From Patescibacteria group bacterium (lineage in GTDB: Bacteria; Patescibacteriota; Patescibacteriia; 2-12-FULL-60-25): a stretch of DNA of 39,675 nt. The DNA lies in the NCBI GenBank assembly GCA_029004215.1, contig JAQULH010000009.1:1-39675 (forward strand), written 5' to 3'. Position numbers and translations under genes: made by a program. Positions 22,001 to 28,615 of the stretch are shown here, piece after piece. Numbering within the stretch: the stretch's first letter is position 1; each line of letters begins with the position of its first letter. The notes below the pieces were generated by a model. The model did no database searches. It had not been told where the DNA came from and saw only the letters and a program-made list of their open reading frames with translations.

Positions 22001-22029
22001 TTGACAAAACGCCATTTTTTTGCTATATT
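22001..22029 (+). promoter_or_regulatory. Strong promoter of the 515-residue unknown gene
   Basis: -35 TTGACA (22001-22006), 17-base spacer ending TGC, -10 TATATT (22024-22029). The leader of about 85 bases starts with a GTCATCC/GGGATGAC hairpin (22035-22053). Confidence 0.8.
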
Positions 22030-22120
22030 TACCCGTCATCCTATGTTGGGATGACTTGAATAATCAGTTAAATCTTCGCGTCCAGTCTGGCGCGATTCGC
22101 ACATCGACAGGGAGGCTAAC

Positions 22121-23668
22121 ATGAGCTTCAAGATCAAGGTGGCTTGGAGAATCGAGAATGGCGAGGCCAAGGGACGCGTCATCGAAGACGAGAAAGGAAG
22201 ACGGAAGATCGTCTTCGTATCGCGGAACTTCAGGGGCCAATTTCCGAAGGACGGCGAGATAACCGACGCCATCATCGAGAAAGACACCAAGCCGGATGAG
22301 CCTGGCAAGGGTGCGCTCCTGGTGAGCCCCCGCTATGCGCCTAACCCCAATGACCTATCGAAGGAGGATGCTCATGCCAAGCTTGTAGAGTTGGCGCGAG
22401 CCGCACTTCCGGTCTTCGATACTGGCTACGTCGATGTCGACCTTCCAGGCTGGCAAGGGGATCTCATGATCAAGATCCCAAAGTGGCTCAACGAGGGTCC
22501 GCTTTCCGCCACTTGGTCATTCCACGCGAAAAATGGGCAGATCTTGTTCGGCACGTTGGAGATGACAACCGGCGTCCGTTTCGTCAGGCGCCAAGGACTA
22601 GTAGTCACGAACTTGGCACAGGCCATCAAGGACCTGGGAGAACCGACAAGGGCGGATGTCACAAGCCTCCGGTACGGCCACATCACGTGGAAGGATTCAC
22701 ACGGAGGCAGACTCCAGGCCACGTCGGCCTTTGAGAACGCCCTGGCGATGGATCCTGAGATCAGGAACATCCGTCTGGAAAACGGTCTCGTAATGGCCGA
22801 TCTCGCTCTGCTCAAAGGCAAGGCAGTACTCGAGGGAGAGCTCCTCACGGAACGCGAGCAGTTCATTTCCGATACCGGGCATCTGAGGCGAGCATCGATC
22901 CAACCGTGGTTTACTTCGTGCCTCAAGGGCGAGCAACGCCAGCAAGTCATCGACCTGGTGCGTTCAACCCTGCACTCGCCGGCCTGGTACCAGCAGCACA
23001 TAATCGCCCAAGAGCTCGACCCGGAGGCGACTTGGTCCGAATCGGCGGCACTTTCCCTCAAGCAACTACAAGCCACCAATGAGGACATGTACGTTCCCAG
23101 ATGCGAAATTGACGAGGCTACGAAGCGCCTGGCCAAAACCGTCGAGCGGATCCAGAAGTACCAGGCCCTCCAGCCCGCCTACGAAGCAGATGCGTCCGAT
23201 CCGGAGATCTACAGCCAGGAACCGGATGATACCAAGGAAGTCGAGCGGATGCGGGCCGACAATGAAGCCAAGCTGGCTCAACTCCAGGCCGCTATCGAGG
23301 CCGTCAAGCCGACGGTGAAATCCATCCTCGAGCTGCGCCGAGACGCCTCGTTCCCGCAATCGATCAAGTCAGAACTCGACATGATGGACAAGGAGTTTGC
23401 GGCCGCCTTCCAAGAAGCGGAGAAGAGCAGCTCGGACGGCGCCAAGTTCCTGTTGACGCGCCGATCAAGGGTTGCTGACGAGTTCCGGATGATCCGAAAC
23501 GAGATGGGCGAGTTCGATAGGCATCTGTATAGGTATGAAGAAGGACTGGAGTGCATACTCGAGCGCATGTGGTCACTAGGCCACAGAATCTGGCCGAATA
23601 TCCTCAAGGAAATGAAGCAGATCGACGCCCAGCAAGCTGCGCCAGTTCTCGCCGAGCAGACCCTCTGA
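22121..23668 (+). CDS. Soluble protein of unknown function (515 residues)
   Basis: Not recognised. It has a strong promoter, and GGGAGG (22110-22115) before ATG 22121 makes the start secure. No signal peptide or membrane segment. The N-terminal half looks beta-rich (FKIKVAWRIENGEAKGRVIE, KIVFVSRNFRGQFPKDGEI); the C-terminal 200 residues are helical and charged with likely coiled coil (ATKRLAKTVERIQKY, DDTKEVERMRADNEAKLAQL, IRNEMGEFDRHLYRYEEGLE). Codon use is visibly GC-richer (many CTC, GAG, AAG, ATC) than in housekeeping neighbours. The gene stands alone with its own promoter and terminator and ends with TGA. Confidence 0.85.
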   Translation: MSFKIKVAWRIENGEAKGRVIEDEKGRRKIVFVSRNFRGQFPKDGEITDAIIEKDTKPDEPGKGALLVSPRYAPNPNDLSKEDAHAKLVELARAALPVFDTGYVDVDLPGWQGDLMIKIPKWLNEGPLSATWSFHAKNGQILFGTLEMTTGVRFVRRQGLVVTNLAQAIKDLGEPTRADVTSLRYGHITWKDSHGGRLQATSAFENALAMDPEIRNIRLENGLVMADLALLKGKAVLEGELLTEREQFISDTGHLRRASIQPWFTSCLKGEQRQQVIDLVRSTLHSPAWYQQHIIAQELDPEATWSESAALSLKQLQATNEDMYVPRCEIDEATKRLAKTVERIQKYQALQPAYEADASDPEIYSQEPDDTKEVERMRADNEAKLAQLQAAIEAVKPTVKSILELRRDASFPQSIKSELDMMDKEFAAAFQEAEKSSSDGAKFLLTRRSRVADEFRMIRNEMGEFDRHLYRYEEGLECILERMWSLGHRIWPNILKEMKQIDAQQAAPVLAEQTL

Positions 23669-23787
23669 TCCCATCGCCCTTTCCCATCACGTCGCTCGCG
23701 AGCTACGTGACCCACCTCGGGGACGTCAATCGCACGTCCCCTGCATCCCCGAATCCATAAGACATTGTGGCTTCAGTAATGTATAAC

Positions 23788-23814
23788 GCAAAAAACCCCT
23801 TTCAGGGTTTTTTG
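23788..23814. terminator. Bidirectional terminator between the unknown gene and tRNA-Lys
   Basis: AAAAAACCC (23790-23798) pairs with GGGTTTTTT (23805-23813). It lies 3 bases beyond the tRNA-Lys CCA end on the minus strand and 120 bases after the plus-strand stop. Confidence 0.8.
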
Positions 23815-23816
23815 TC

Positions 23817-23892
23817 TGGTGCGACGGCCGGGGTTTGAACCCGGGACCTTGGGCTTAAGAGGCCCCTGCTCTACCAGCTGAGCTACCGTCGC
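23817..23892 (-). tRNA. tRNA-Lys (anticodon CTT)
   Basis: 76 bases with encoded CCA (23817-23819). Acceptor GCGACGG/CCGTCGC pairs perfectly, D arm GCTC-AGCTGGTAGA-GAGC, anticodon loop CTCTTAA with CTT (plus-strand AAG at 23857-23859), T arm CCGGG-TTCAAAC-CCCGG. The outermost anticodon stem pair is a G-A mismatch. Confidence 0.95.
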
Positions 23893-23902
23893 AAGTGAGG
23901 AC

Positions 23903-24034
23903 GGAATGATAAAGCGTAGCTTTAGCATTCAGGACGAACGCAGCGACGGAACGGAGTACCGTCGCAAACGAGTGGAAGTGGAAACGCAGTTTACATTTAT
24001 CGCGAGTGCCGCGACGGAACGGAGTACCGTCGCA
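23903..24034. repeat. Palindrome cluster in the tRNA-Lys leader, copies of the acceptor stem
   Basis: AATGATAAAGC/GCTTTAGCATT forms one hairpin (23905-23931). Then GCGACGG-AACGGAGTA-CCGTCGC occurs twice (23943-23965 and 24011-24033). The arms are identical to the two strands of the tRNA-Lys acceptor stem, and on the minus strand each begins TGCGACGGTA like the tRNA 5' end. The cluster lies between the predicted promoter and the tRNA. Confidence 0.75.
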
Positions 24035-24049
24035 TTTATTTGCGCGCCT

Positions 24050-24078
24050 ATCTTACTTTTTTATAAACAAACCGTCAA
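24050..24078 (-). promoter_or_regulatory. Promoter of tRNA-Lys
   Basis: Minus strand -35 TTGACG (24073-24078), 17-base spacer, -10 TAAGAT (24050-24055). Transcription would start about 150 bases before the tRNA. It directly follows the terminator of the preceding gene. Confidence 0.6.
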
Positions 24079-24081
24079 GAT

Positions 24082-24108
24082 AAAAAAAGTAGCCCCCTCG
24101 TGGGAGCT
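24082..24108 (-). terminator. Terminator of the winged-helix gene
   Basis: AGCCCCC (24091-24097) pairs with GGGAGCT (24102-24108) with one mismatch, followed on the minus strand by ACTTTTTTTATC. Confidence 0.7.
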
Positions 24109-24138
24109 GAGTGAAACTTCGCCCGCGTGGGCTAAGTC

Positions 24139-24477
24139 CTAGTCTTCGATGGGTGGCGAGCTGGCCAAGAGCTCCCTGCCCTTCGGCGTCGCTAAGTAGA
24201 AGGTTCGAGGACGGCCACCGCGCTCAGACTGCTTGTCAGCAACTTCGAATGTGCTGAGCAGACCCTTGCGTTCCATGTCACGTAAAGTGCTGTTGACCAA
24301 GGCCTCCTTGAGTTTGCCCTGCGACCTGCGGGCAATATCCTGACTGCTCATGCCACTTTTCCCGAGAATGTGGAGAACAAGGATCTCCTTGGAGGGACGG
24401 CTTTTCAGCACGTACCTCAGGGCCACCAGAGTCAAGCACAGCACGAAGACGGCTACAGCAAAAATGTTCCAATTCAT
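24139..24477 (-). CDS. Membrane-anchored winged-helix protein, PadR-like
   Basis: 112 residues from ATG 24477 (MNWN); AAGGG about 8 bases upstream supports this start over the TTG 21 bases earlier. Residues 1-22 form one membrane segment (IFAVAVFVLCLTLVALRYVL). The rest is a winged helix: ILVLHILGKSGMSSQDIARR, then LKEALVNSTLRDMERKGLL as recognition region and the wing RGGRPRTFYLATPKGRELL. The wing motif is typical of PadR or related regulators. A membrane anchor on such a domain is unusual, so it may sense something at the membrane or act as a partner-binding protein. It has its own promoter and terminator. Confidence 0.75.
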   Translation of the reverse strand: MNWNIFAVAVFVLCLTLVALRYVLKSRPSKEILVLHILGKSGMSSQDIARRSQGKLKEALVNSTLRDMERKGLLSTFEVADKQSERGGRPRTFYLATPKGRELLASSPPIED

Positions 24478-24514
24478 TTTCAATCCCTTTCTTTCCAACC
24501 GATTTCTACCGGCC

Positions 24515-24543
24515 TTTTATCACGATTATTCGTAAATCGTCAA
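24515..24543 (-). promoter_or_regulatory. Promoter of the winged-helix gene
   Basis: Minus strand -35 TTGACG (24538-24543), 17-base spacer, -10 ATAAAA (24515-24520). It begins within the T run of the upstream terminator. Confidence 0.5.
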
Positions 24544-24544
24544 G

Positions 24545-24571
24545 ATAAAAAAGTAGCCCACTGAGGGGGCT
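24545..24571 (-). terminator. Terminator of the 234-residue unknown gene
   Basis: AGCCC (24555-24559) pairs with GGGCT (24567-24571), followed on the minus strand by ACTTTTTTATC. It overlaps the stop codon. The stem and its flanks closely resemble those at 24082. Confidence 0.7.
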
Positions 24572-25274
24572 AGAGGAGGAAGGCGTCAACTGTGACGAGG
24601 TTGCAGGGAGGAGCGTCAATAGAAAAAGCGTCGAAATAGACAGCTTCTCCTGGCAAGTAGGCCATGCCTATGACCACTCCCTCCATGAGGTGGGTGGAAG
24701 TCCTTATGAAACGCAGTTCGCTCCGAGTGCGCGAGGGAAACGAGTAACCAGAGCTCATATCGTCTGCCCCGTCTTCCTGCAAGGATATGAACCTGGCCAA
24801 CAGGTAAGCCCAGTGGACGGCGCTTGGCAGACGGGCAAACATCCCGCTACCGCCTTGGACAATGTCATAATGCACACTGTCATCCTTGTGGTAGAACCGT
24901 TCTGACCAAAGTATCCAGGCACCTTCCATAGTAGAGCCGAGATCGATCATGCGGTGCCCAAGTGTTTGGGGCAGCATCATGCCGATCCCGCGCCGAGCGA
25001 AAAAGGGAAATATGTTCGAGAACAAGTCAACCTGGGGCGGACACCAAGCCATGCAGCGTGAACCGCTCTGAATTTCTCCGTAAACACCGCCTGAGCAGGC
25101 ATCCACGGAAAGCCGCGGTGTTTTATAGGCAAGTACCCTGAGTCGCTTGGCGAGCATTTTGTACGAAGGCTCGCACGCCTCCCAATGTCGTTTTGTAAAC
25201 TCGAGGATGTTGCATGCTGGTGTAGGGGGTTCATCTGGCCATTCCACCGCAGTTGAGTCTCTATCTTCAGACAT
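24570..25274 (-). CDS. Soluble protein of unknown function (234 residues)
   Basis: Not recognised. GGAGG lies 5 bases before ATG 25274 (MSEDRDS), which decides the start; a GTG four codons earlier overlaps the ribosome site. No signal peptide or membrane segment. It has seven cysteines, including SVDACSGG, SRCMAWCPPQ and APPCNL, and a mix of aromatic-rich strands (HRMIDLGSTMEGAWILWSE, MEGVVIGMAYLPGEAVYFD) and helices (FTKRHWEACEPSYKMLAKRL). Probably a globular enzyme-like fold. It is a single-gene unit in the accessory stretch. Confidence 0.75.
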   Translation of the reverse strand: MSEDRDSTAVEWPDEPPTPACNILEFTKRHWEACEPSYKMLAKRLRVLAYKTPRLSVDACSGGVYGEIQSGSRCMAWCPPQVDLFSNIFPFFARRGIGMMLPQTLGHRMIDLGSTMEGAWILWSERFYHKDDSVHYDIVQGGSGMFARLPSAVHWAYLLARFISLQEDGADDMSSGYSFPSRTRSELRFIRTSTHLMEGVVIGMAYLPGEAVYFDAFSIDAPPCNLVTVDAFLL

Positions 25275-25361
25275 CTTTTCCTCCACGAAAAAGAACTGGC
25301 GTTATTTTTATCACACCTGCACGAGTTCGTCACGCTGAACCGACTTATTAAATTTGATGTT

Positions 25362-26900
25362 TTAGGCAGCCTTAACTGTCGGCCCGCTTTTCTTGCCAAA
25401 AGTATAAACTTCCTGCTCTTGCTCTTCCTCTTCGCCTTCCTCGCCCTCAAAATTTGGCTCTTGATACGTGCCCAACCTGTCCAATAAATTCTGTCCGCTT
25501 TCGCCCATCTCCGCATCTAAAGACCTGGCTTCTTGATGTTTCAAACCTTTGGCCTCTAAACCCAATGATTTTTTAAAATAATTTAAAAAGGGAACATCCT
25601 TATTACCTCGATCAAGATAGACGCAGCGTTCAAAGATTTGTTTGAGTCTTTCCGGATTATGTTTATACGCAGCCAGTCCAGCTTCTTCGTCCAACCAAGT
25701 CTGGACTAAAGGTTCTAACAAGTCACTGAGCTTTTCCAAAGCCAAAGTATTGCCCTTTTGGGCAAGCTTTACTAGAACCTGCGCAATAGTATTGCGCATT
25801 TCTTTGATATCACGCGGCTTAATCTGCGATTCGGCCAACCTTTTCTGGGCAAGGGCATTCCCCTTCTCAGCCATCCTTTTAAGTTGTTTTTGTAACTCAT
25901 GATCAACACCTAGGTTCTCCTCTTCCAGGCTGGCAAAAGAATAAAAGTTCTCCTTGTACGGAGCTATTGCCTCATCCAGTTCTTGTTGGTCAGTATATGT
26001 TTCGGTCGGCAAAAAATCCTCCAATCTCTTAGCTACTACCCATTTCGCTTGCCATTCAGCCGGCAACATCTCTTTGACGCGAGGCCAATCGATGCCCCCT
26101 TCTCCATCAGGAAAAAACTGGCCAAATTGTTTTGCTAAATTTCCTTGATTTCTCCAAACCCATGATGGGCCAATAATATTCGGCCGCTCTCTTTCTAAAA
26201 ATTTCACTAAGTATCTCATGCAACCTTCCAGATCATCTGGCACTCGCTCCTTCCATCTTGCCTGCCACTCAGGAGGCAATGACTCTTTGACGCGAGACCA
26301 TTGGATGCCTCCTCCTTCATTGGGTAATAAATGTCTAAACCTCCTTGCCAACATTTCATGATTTTTCCAAACCCATATTGGACTAATAACTTTCGGTTGC
26401 TCTTCCTCTAAAAATTTTACTAAAAATTTAATACAACCCTCCAGATCATCCGGCGTCCGCTCCATCCGCTTTACTTGCGGTTCAGGAGGCAACATTCTTT
26501 CTATTTTTTCAGGTTGCTTCGGTTCCTCTGCCGCCTTCATCACTTCTTTTAGGTGTGGCGCCAATGACCGTACAGTCCCATGCTTCTTGCTTTTAACTGC
26601 AACTTCTTCCCCTCTTTTCCAAGCCGCTTGCCATTGCGGCGATAAGTGACTTACGATCCGCTGCCAATCAACTTTACCCTCAGGCGTCCGCGCATCCCTT
26701 GATAGTTCCTTATAAAGCACAGTGTCAGTCAACTCAATCCAACGCGGTGAAATTTTTTCCGGTTGCAAATCATCTAATCGTTGTTGCAACAAACGAATAA
26801 AATACGATCCAGCCTCGGCTTTTTGTTTAATGCCAGATTCGCCAGGCTTTGGAACCGGGACCTCCGAACTGGGAACGGCACCTATTTTTTCCATTGTCAT
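25362..26900 (-). CDS. Protein with three repeated W-rich modules, unknown function
   Basis: 512 residues from ATG 26900. Three modules of about 70 residues share the pattern I-x-P-x-W, then L, then G-x-(I/V)-x-W-x-R-(I/V), then LPxEWQAxW: module 1 has EKISPRWIEL and VDWQRIVSHLSPQWQAAW; module 2 PKVISPIWVWKN and IQWSRVKESLPPEWQARW; module 3 PNIIGPSWVWRN and IDWPRVKEMLPAEWQAKW. Modules 2 and 3 are close and both begin DDLEGC. The C-terminal half is helical, ending in an acidic stretch (EGEEGEEEEQEQEV). I recall modules of this kind in other Patescibacteria proteins, without a known role. The start is chosen because a GATAAT box lies 6 bases before ATG 26900, inside the longer TTG-started frame. 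Confidence 0.8.
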   Translation of the reverse strand: MTMEKIGAVPSSEVPVPKPGESGIKQKAEAGSYFIRLLQQRLDDLQPEKISPRWIELTDTVLYKELSRDARTPEGKVDWQRIVSHLSPQWQAAWKRGEEVAVKSKKHGTVRSLAPHLKEVMKAAEEPKQPEKIERMLPPEPQVKRMERTPDDLEGCIKFLVKFLEEEQPKVISPIWVWKNHEMLARRFRHLLPNEGGGIQWSRVKESLPPEWQARWKERVPDDLEGCMRYLVKFLERERPNIIGPSWVWRNQGNLAKQFGQFFPDGEGGIDWPRVKEMLPAEWQAKWVVAKRLEDFLPTETYTDQQELDEAIAPYKENFYSFASLEEENLGVDHELQKQLKRMAEKGNALAQKRLAESQIKPRDIKEMRNTIAQVLVKLAQKGNTLALEKLSDLLEPLVQTWLDEEAGLAAYKHNPERLKQIFERCVYLDRGNKDVPFLNYFKKSLGLEAKGLKHQEARSLDAEMGESGQNLLDRLGTYQEPNFEGEEGEEEEQEQEVYTFGKKSGPTVKAA

Positions 26901-26906
26901 GCTTAA

Positions 26907-26936
26907 ATTATCCCTTGAATCCCCGCCCCTTGTCAA
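26907..26936 (-). promoter_or_regulatory. Leaderless promoter of the W-module gene
   Basis: Minus strand -35 TTGACA (26931-26936), 18-base spacer, -10 GATAAT (26907-26912), then 6 bases to the ATG. Confidence 0.75.
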
Positions 26937-26958
26937 AACGCGATAAAAACAGCATCAT
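26930..26958 (+). promoter_or_regulatory. Promoter of tRNA-Arg, sharing its -35 with the divergent promoter
   Basis: -35 TTGTCA (26930-26935), 17-base spacer, -10 CATCAT (26953-26958). The same TTGTCAA bases read TTGACA on the other strand. Confidence 0.45.
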
Positions 26959-26968
26959 TACTCGGCTG

Positions 26969-27045
26969 GCACCCATAGCTCAGCTGGATAGAGCGCTTCC
27001 CTCCGAAGGAAGAGGTCAGACGTTCAAATCGTCTTGGGTGCACCA
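26969..27045 (+). tRNA. tRNA-Arg (anticodon CCG)
   Basis: 77 bases with encoded CCA (27043-27045). Acceptor GCACCCA/TGGGTGC pairs fully, D arm GCTC-AGCTGGATAGA-GC, anticodon stem CTTCC/GGAAG around CTCCGAA with CCG at 27003-27005, T arm with GTTCAAATC. Confidence 0.96.
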
Positions 27046-27048
27046 CGC

Positions 27049-27076
27049 AAAAACTCCCACACGGGAGTTTTTGATT
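27049..27076 (+). terminator. Terminator of tRNA-Arg
   Basis: AAAAACTCCC (27049-27058) pairs with GGGAGTTTTT (27063-27072), followed by GATTTT. Confidence 0.8.
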
Positions 27077-27089
27077 TTAAAAATTCAGT

Positions 27090-27122
27090 AAAACAAAAAC
27101 GAGCAGTTTAATGACTTGCTCG
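27090..27122 (-). terminator. Terminator of the secreted beta-rich protein gene
   Basis: CGAGCA (27100-27105) pairs with TGCTCG (27117-27122); on the minus strand TTTTGTTTT follows. Confidence 0.65.
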
Positions 27123-27134
27123 GGTCGAGTGCTC

Positions 27135-27635
27135 TCAGAACGGGAGCGTGAAGCTGATGCGCGGCTGGACCGAGACTGACCACAGCCCACCTTCGCGCAG
27201 GCCCTTGCCGCATCCCGCTACCAAGGTCAGGCCGATCTCCTTGGTGATATTGACTCCGACAAACAGACCCGCGCCCGCCATGTGCGACCAGTCCACATGC
27301 CCGTGCTTAGGGCTGTACTGGTACACGCCGGTCACGCCCAGGGAAACGGTGCTCGTGAGCTTGTAGGCCGGGCCCTGGACCGTGCGGGGCGAGGGATAGA
27401 AGCTCGAGTTGGGCGTAGCCAACCCGCCCTCGGCATACCAGAGCCACGACTGGCTCATGGGTACGGTCAGCGCCAAGCCCAGCGTGGTCGCAGCCGCTCC
27501 GGCTTTGGGCTCCCCGTCATGCAGGACCGTGGACCAGACCTGCCCGGTCGCGACCTTCACCTTTATCTGGGCCAGGGCGGCGGTGGACAACAGACAGATG
27601 AACAGGCAGATGATAATCGCTGTAACGTTCTTCAT
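27135..27635 (-). CDS. Small exported beta-rich protein, beta-barrel-like
   Basis: 166 residues, not a family I can name. A signal peptide is clear: MKNVTAIIICLFICLLSTAALAQ with cleavage after ALA. The mature part has alternating hydrophobic/polar strands rich in Gly and aromatic residues (ATTLGLALTVPMSQSWLWYAE, STVSLGVTGVYQYSP, GAGLFVGVNITKEIGLTLVAG) and ends SVQPRISFTLPF, with a terminal Phe. That pattern is typical of small outer-membrane barrels, which would be surprising in Patescibacteria. GAGGAG 8 bases before the ATG supports the start. It follows the gene at 27679-28371 by 43 bases and is probably co-transcribed. Confidence 0.75.
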   Translation of the reverse strand: MKNVTAIIICLFICLLSTAALAQIKVKVATGQVWSTVLHDGEPKAGAAATTLGLALTVPMSQSWLWYAEGGLATPNSSFYPSPRTVQGPAYKLTSTVSLGVTGVYQYSPKHGHVDWSHMAGAGLFVGVNITKEIGLTLVAGCGKGLREGGLWSVSVQPRISFTLPF

Positions 27636-27678
27636 GAATCATTCTCCTCTCTTTCGCTGACATCTTGTGCTCTAATCA

Positions 27679-28371
27679 TCATTTTTTGAGTAAGGGGTAT
27701 GCGTTGCCGCTATATCCATGATCAGCTGCCAAGGCGTAGAGTCCCCCGTCGGACAGATGAAAGTACTCGTCCCAACCCCTTTCTTTTCCTGAGTCGTAGT
27801 CAAGCTCATCGGAGTAGTCGACCGCATATCCAGGAATGGCGATGCCGTGGTAACCATTGCCCCTAAGCACGCTTGGCAGCAGCCAGCCCAGGACTAAGAC
27901 CTCATCCGCAGGATCGACTTTGCCGCGACCGCGCCACCCCCGCATGATCGGCCACCCGTCATATGTGACCAGGCGTATAACGACCCACTCCACGCAGGAC
28001 TTATGGTTCTGATTTCCAGGCCAAAGCCGTACGCGCTTGACGACCTCGTTCATATCCAACACATCGAATGCCGGCCTTTGGCCGTGGCCTAGTCTTGCCT
28101 GTGTGTGGTCGCGGTTTAGGATGCGTTCCAAACGCTTGCAATGCGCCTTGAAGGTCCGGGCCACACCTTCTTTCCCTTCACCGAAGCGGATGCGCAAACT
28201 GCGGTAGGACATTTCGCCTTCAGGCCACCCTGGGGCATCCGCGGACAGACGAGCAAAAACGCTGTCCCCGATCCCCCAACCCTCCTCTTCGTTTGCCCGG
28301 CGCAATGCCGCGAGCTGTTCTTCGACGGTCATCTTGTTCGGACTATTCTCGGATGCATTCCTTGTTGTCAT
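27679..28371 (-). CDS. Soluble protein of unknown function (230 residues)
   Basis: Not recognised. GAGGTG lies about 6 bases before ATG 28371, and a TTGACA promoter lies about 110 bases upstream. The N-terminal part is helical (EEQLAALRRANEEEGWG, VARTFKAHCKRLERILNRD); the C-terminal part is rich in Gly, Tyr and Asp with likely strands (EWVVIRLVTYDGWPIMRGW, EVLVLGWLLPSVLRGNGYHG). No signal peptide. It is the first gene of a probable two-gene unit with the exported protein at 27135-27635 and is transcribed divergently from the TrmB-type regulator. Confidence 0.75.
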   Translation of the reverse strand: MTTRNASENSPNKMTVEEQLAALRRANEEEGWGIGDSVFARLSADAPGWPEGEMSYRSLRIRFGEGKEGVARTFKAHCKRLERILNRDHTQARLGHGQRPAFDVLDMNEVVKRVRLWPGNQNHKSCVEWVVIRLVTYDGWPIMRGWRGRGKVDPADEVLVLGWLLPSVLRGNGYHGIAIPGYAVDYSDELDYDSGKERGWDEYFHLSDGGLYALAADHGYSGNAYPLLKK

Positions 28372-28479
28372 CTTGGCACCTCAACCTTTTATCGCCGTTC
28401 AGCGAGCGGCAAGCCTCCGTGGTTTGGTTGTCGAAGGACTAAACCGATTCGAGTAATCCATTCAGCACTGTGATGGGAT

Positions 28480-28508
28480 AAATTATCATATTTTTATAGA
28501 TTTGTCAA
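28480..28508 (-). promoter_or_regulatory. Promoter of the 28371-27135 gene pair
   Basis: Minus strand -35 TTGACA (28503-28508), 17-base spacer, -10 TAATTT (28480-28485); an alternative GATAAT lies at 15 bases spacing. The leader is about 100 bases. Confidence 0.6.
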
Positions 28509-28571
28509 GAGTTTTAGGCTGGGTTTAGCCAAAAATTGTCTTCTTTTAAGAGATTGCCTAACCGATTTAAC

Positions 28572-28600
28572 TTGACTTTTGGCTTATTTCATGGTATTTT
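28572..28600 (+). promoter_or_regulatory. Promoter of the TrmB-type gene
   Basis: -35 TTGACT (28572-28577), 17-base spacer ending TGG, -10 TATTTT (28595-28600). The leader would be about 9 bases. A second TATAAT (28607-28612) is too close to the ATG to serve it. Confidence 0.6.
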
Positions 28601-28615
28601 ATTGTCTATAATAAT

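Noticed and set aside
22035-22055. Riboswitch in the leader of the 515-residue gene
   Set aside because: One simple GTCATCC/GGGATGAC stem without any known aptamer core.
28607-28612. TATAAT as -10 of the TrmB-type gene
   Set aside because: Only 3 bases separate it from the ATG, so transcription would begin inside the gene; the upstream TTGACT-17-TATTTT fits better.
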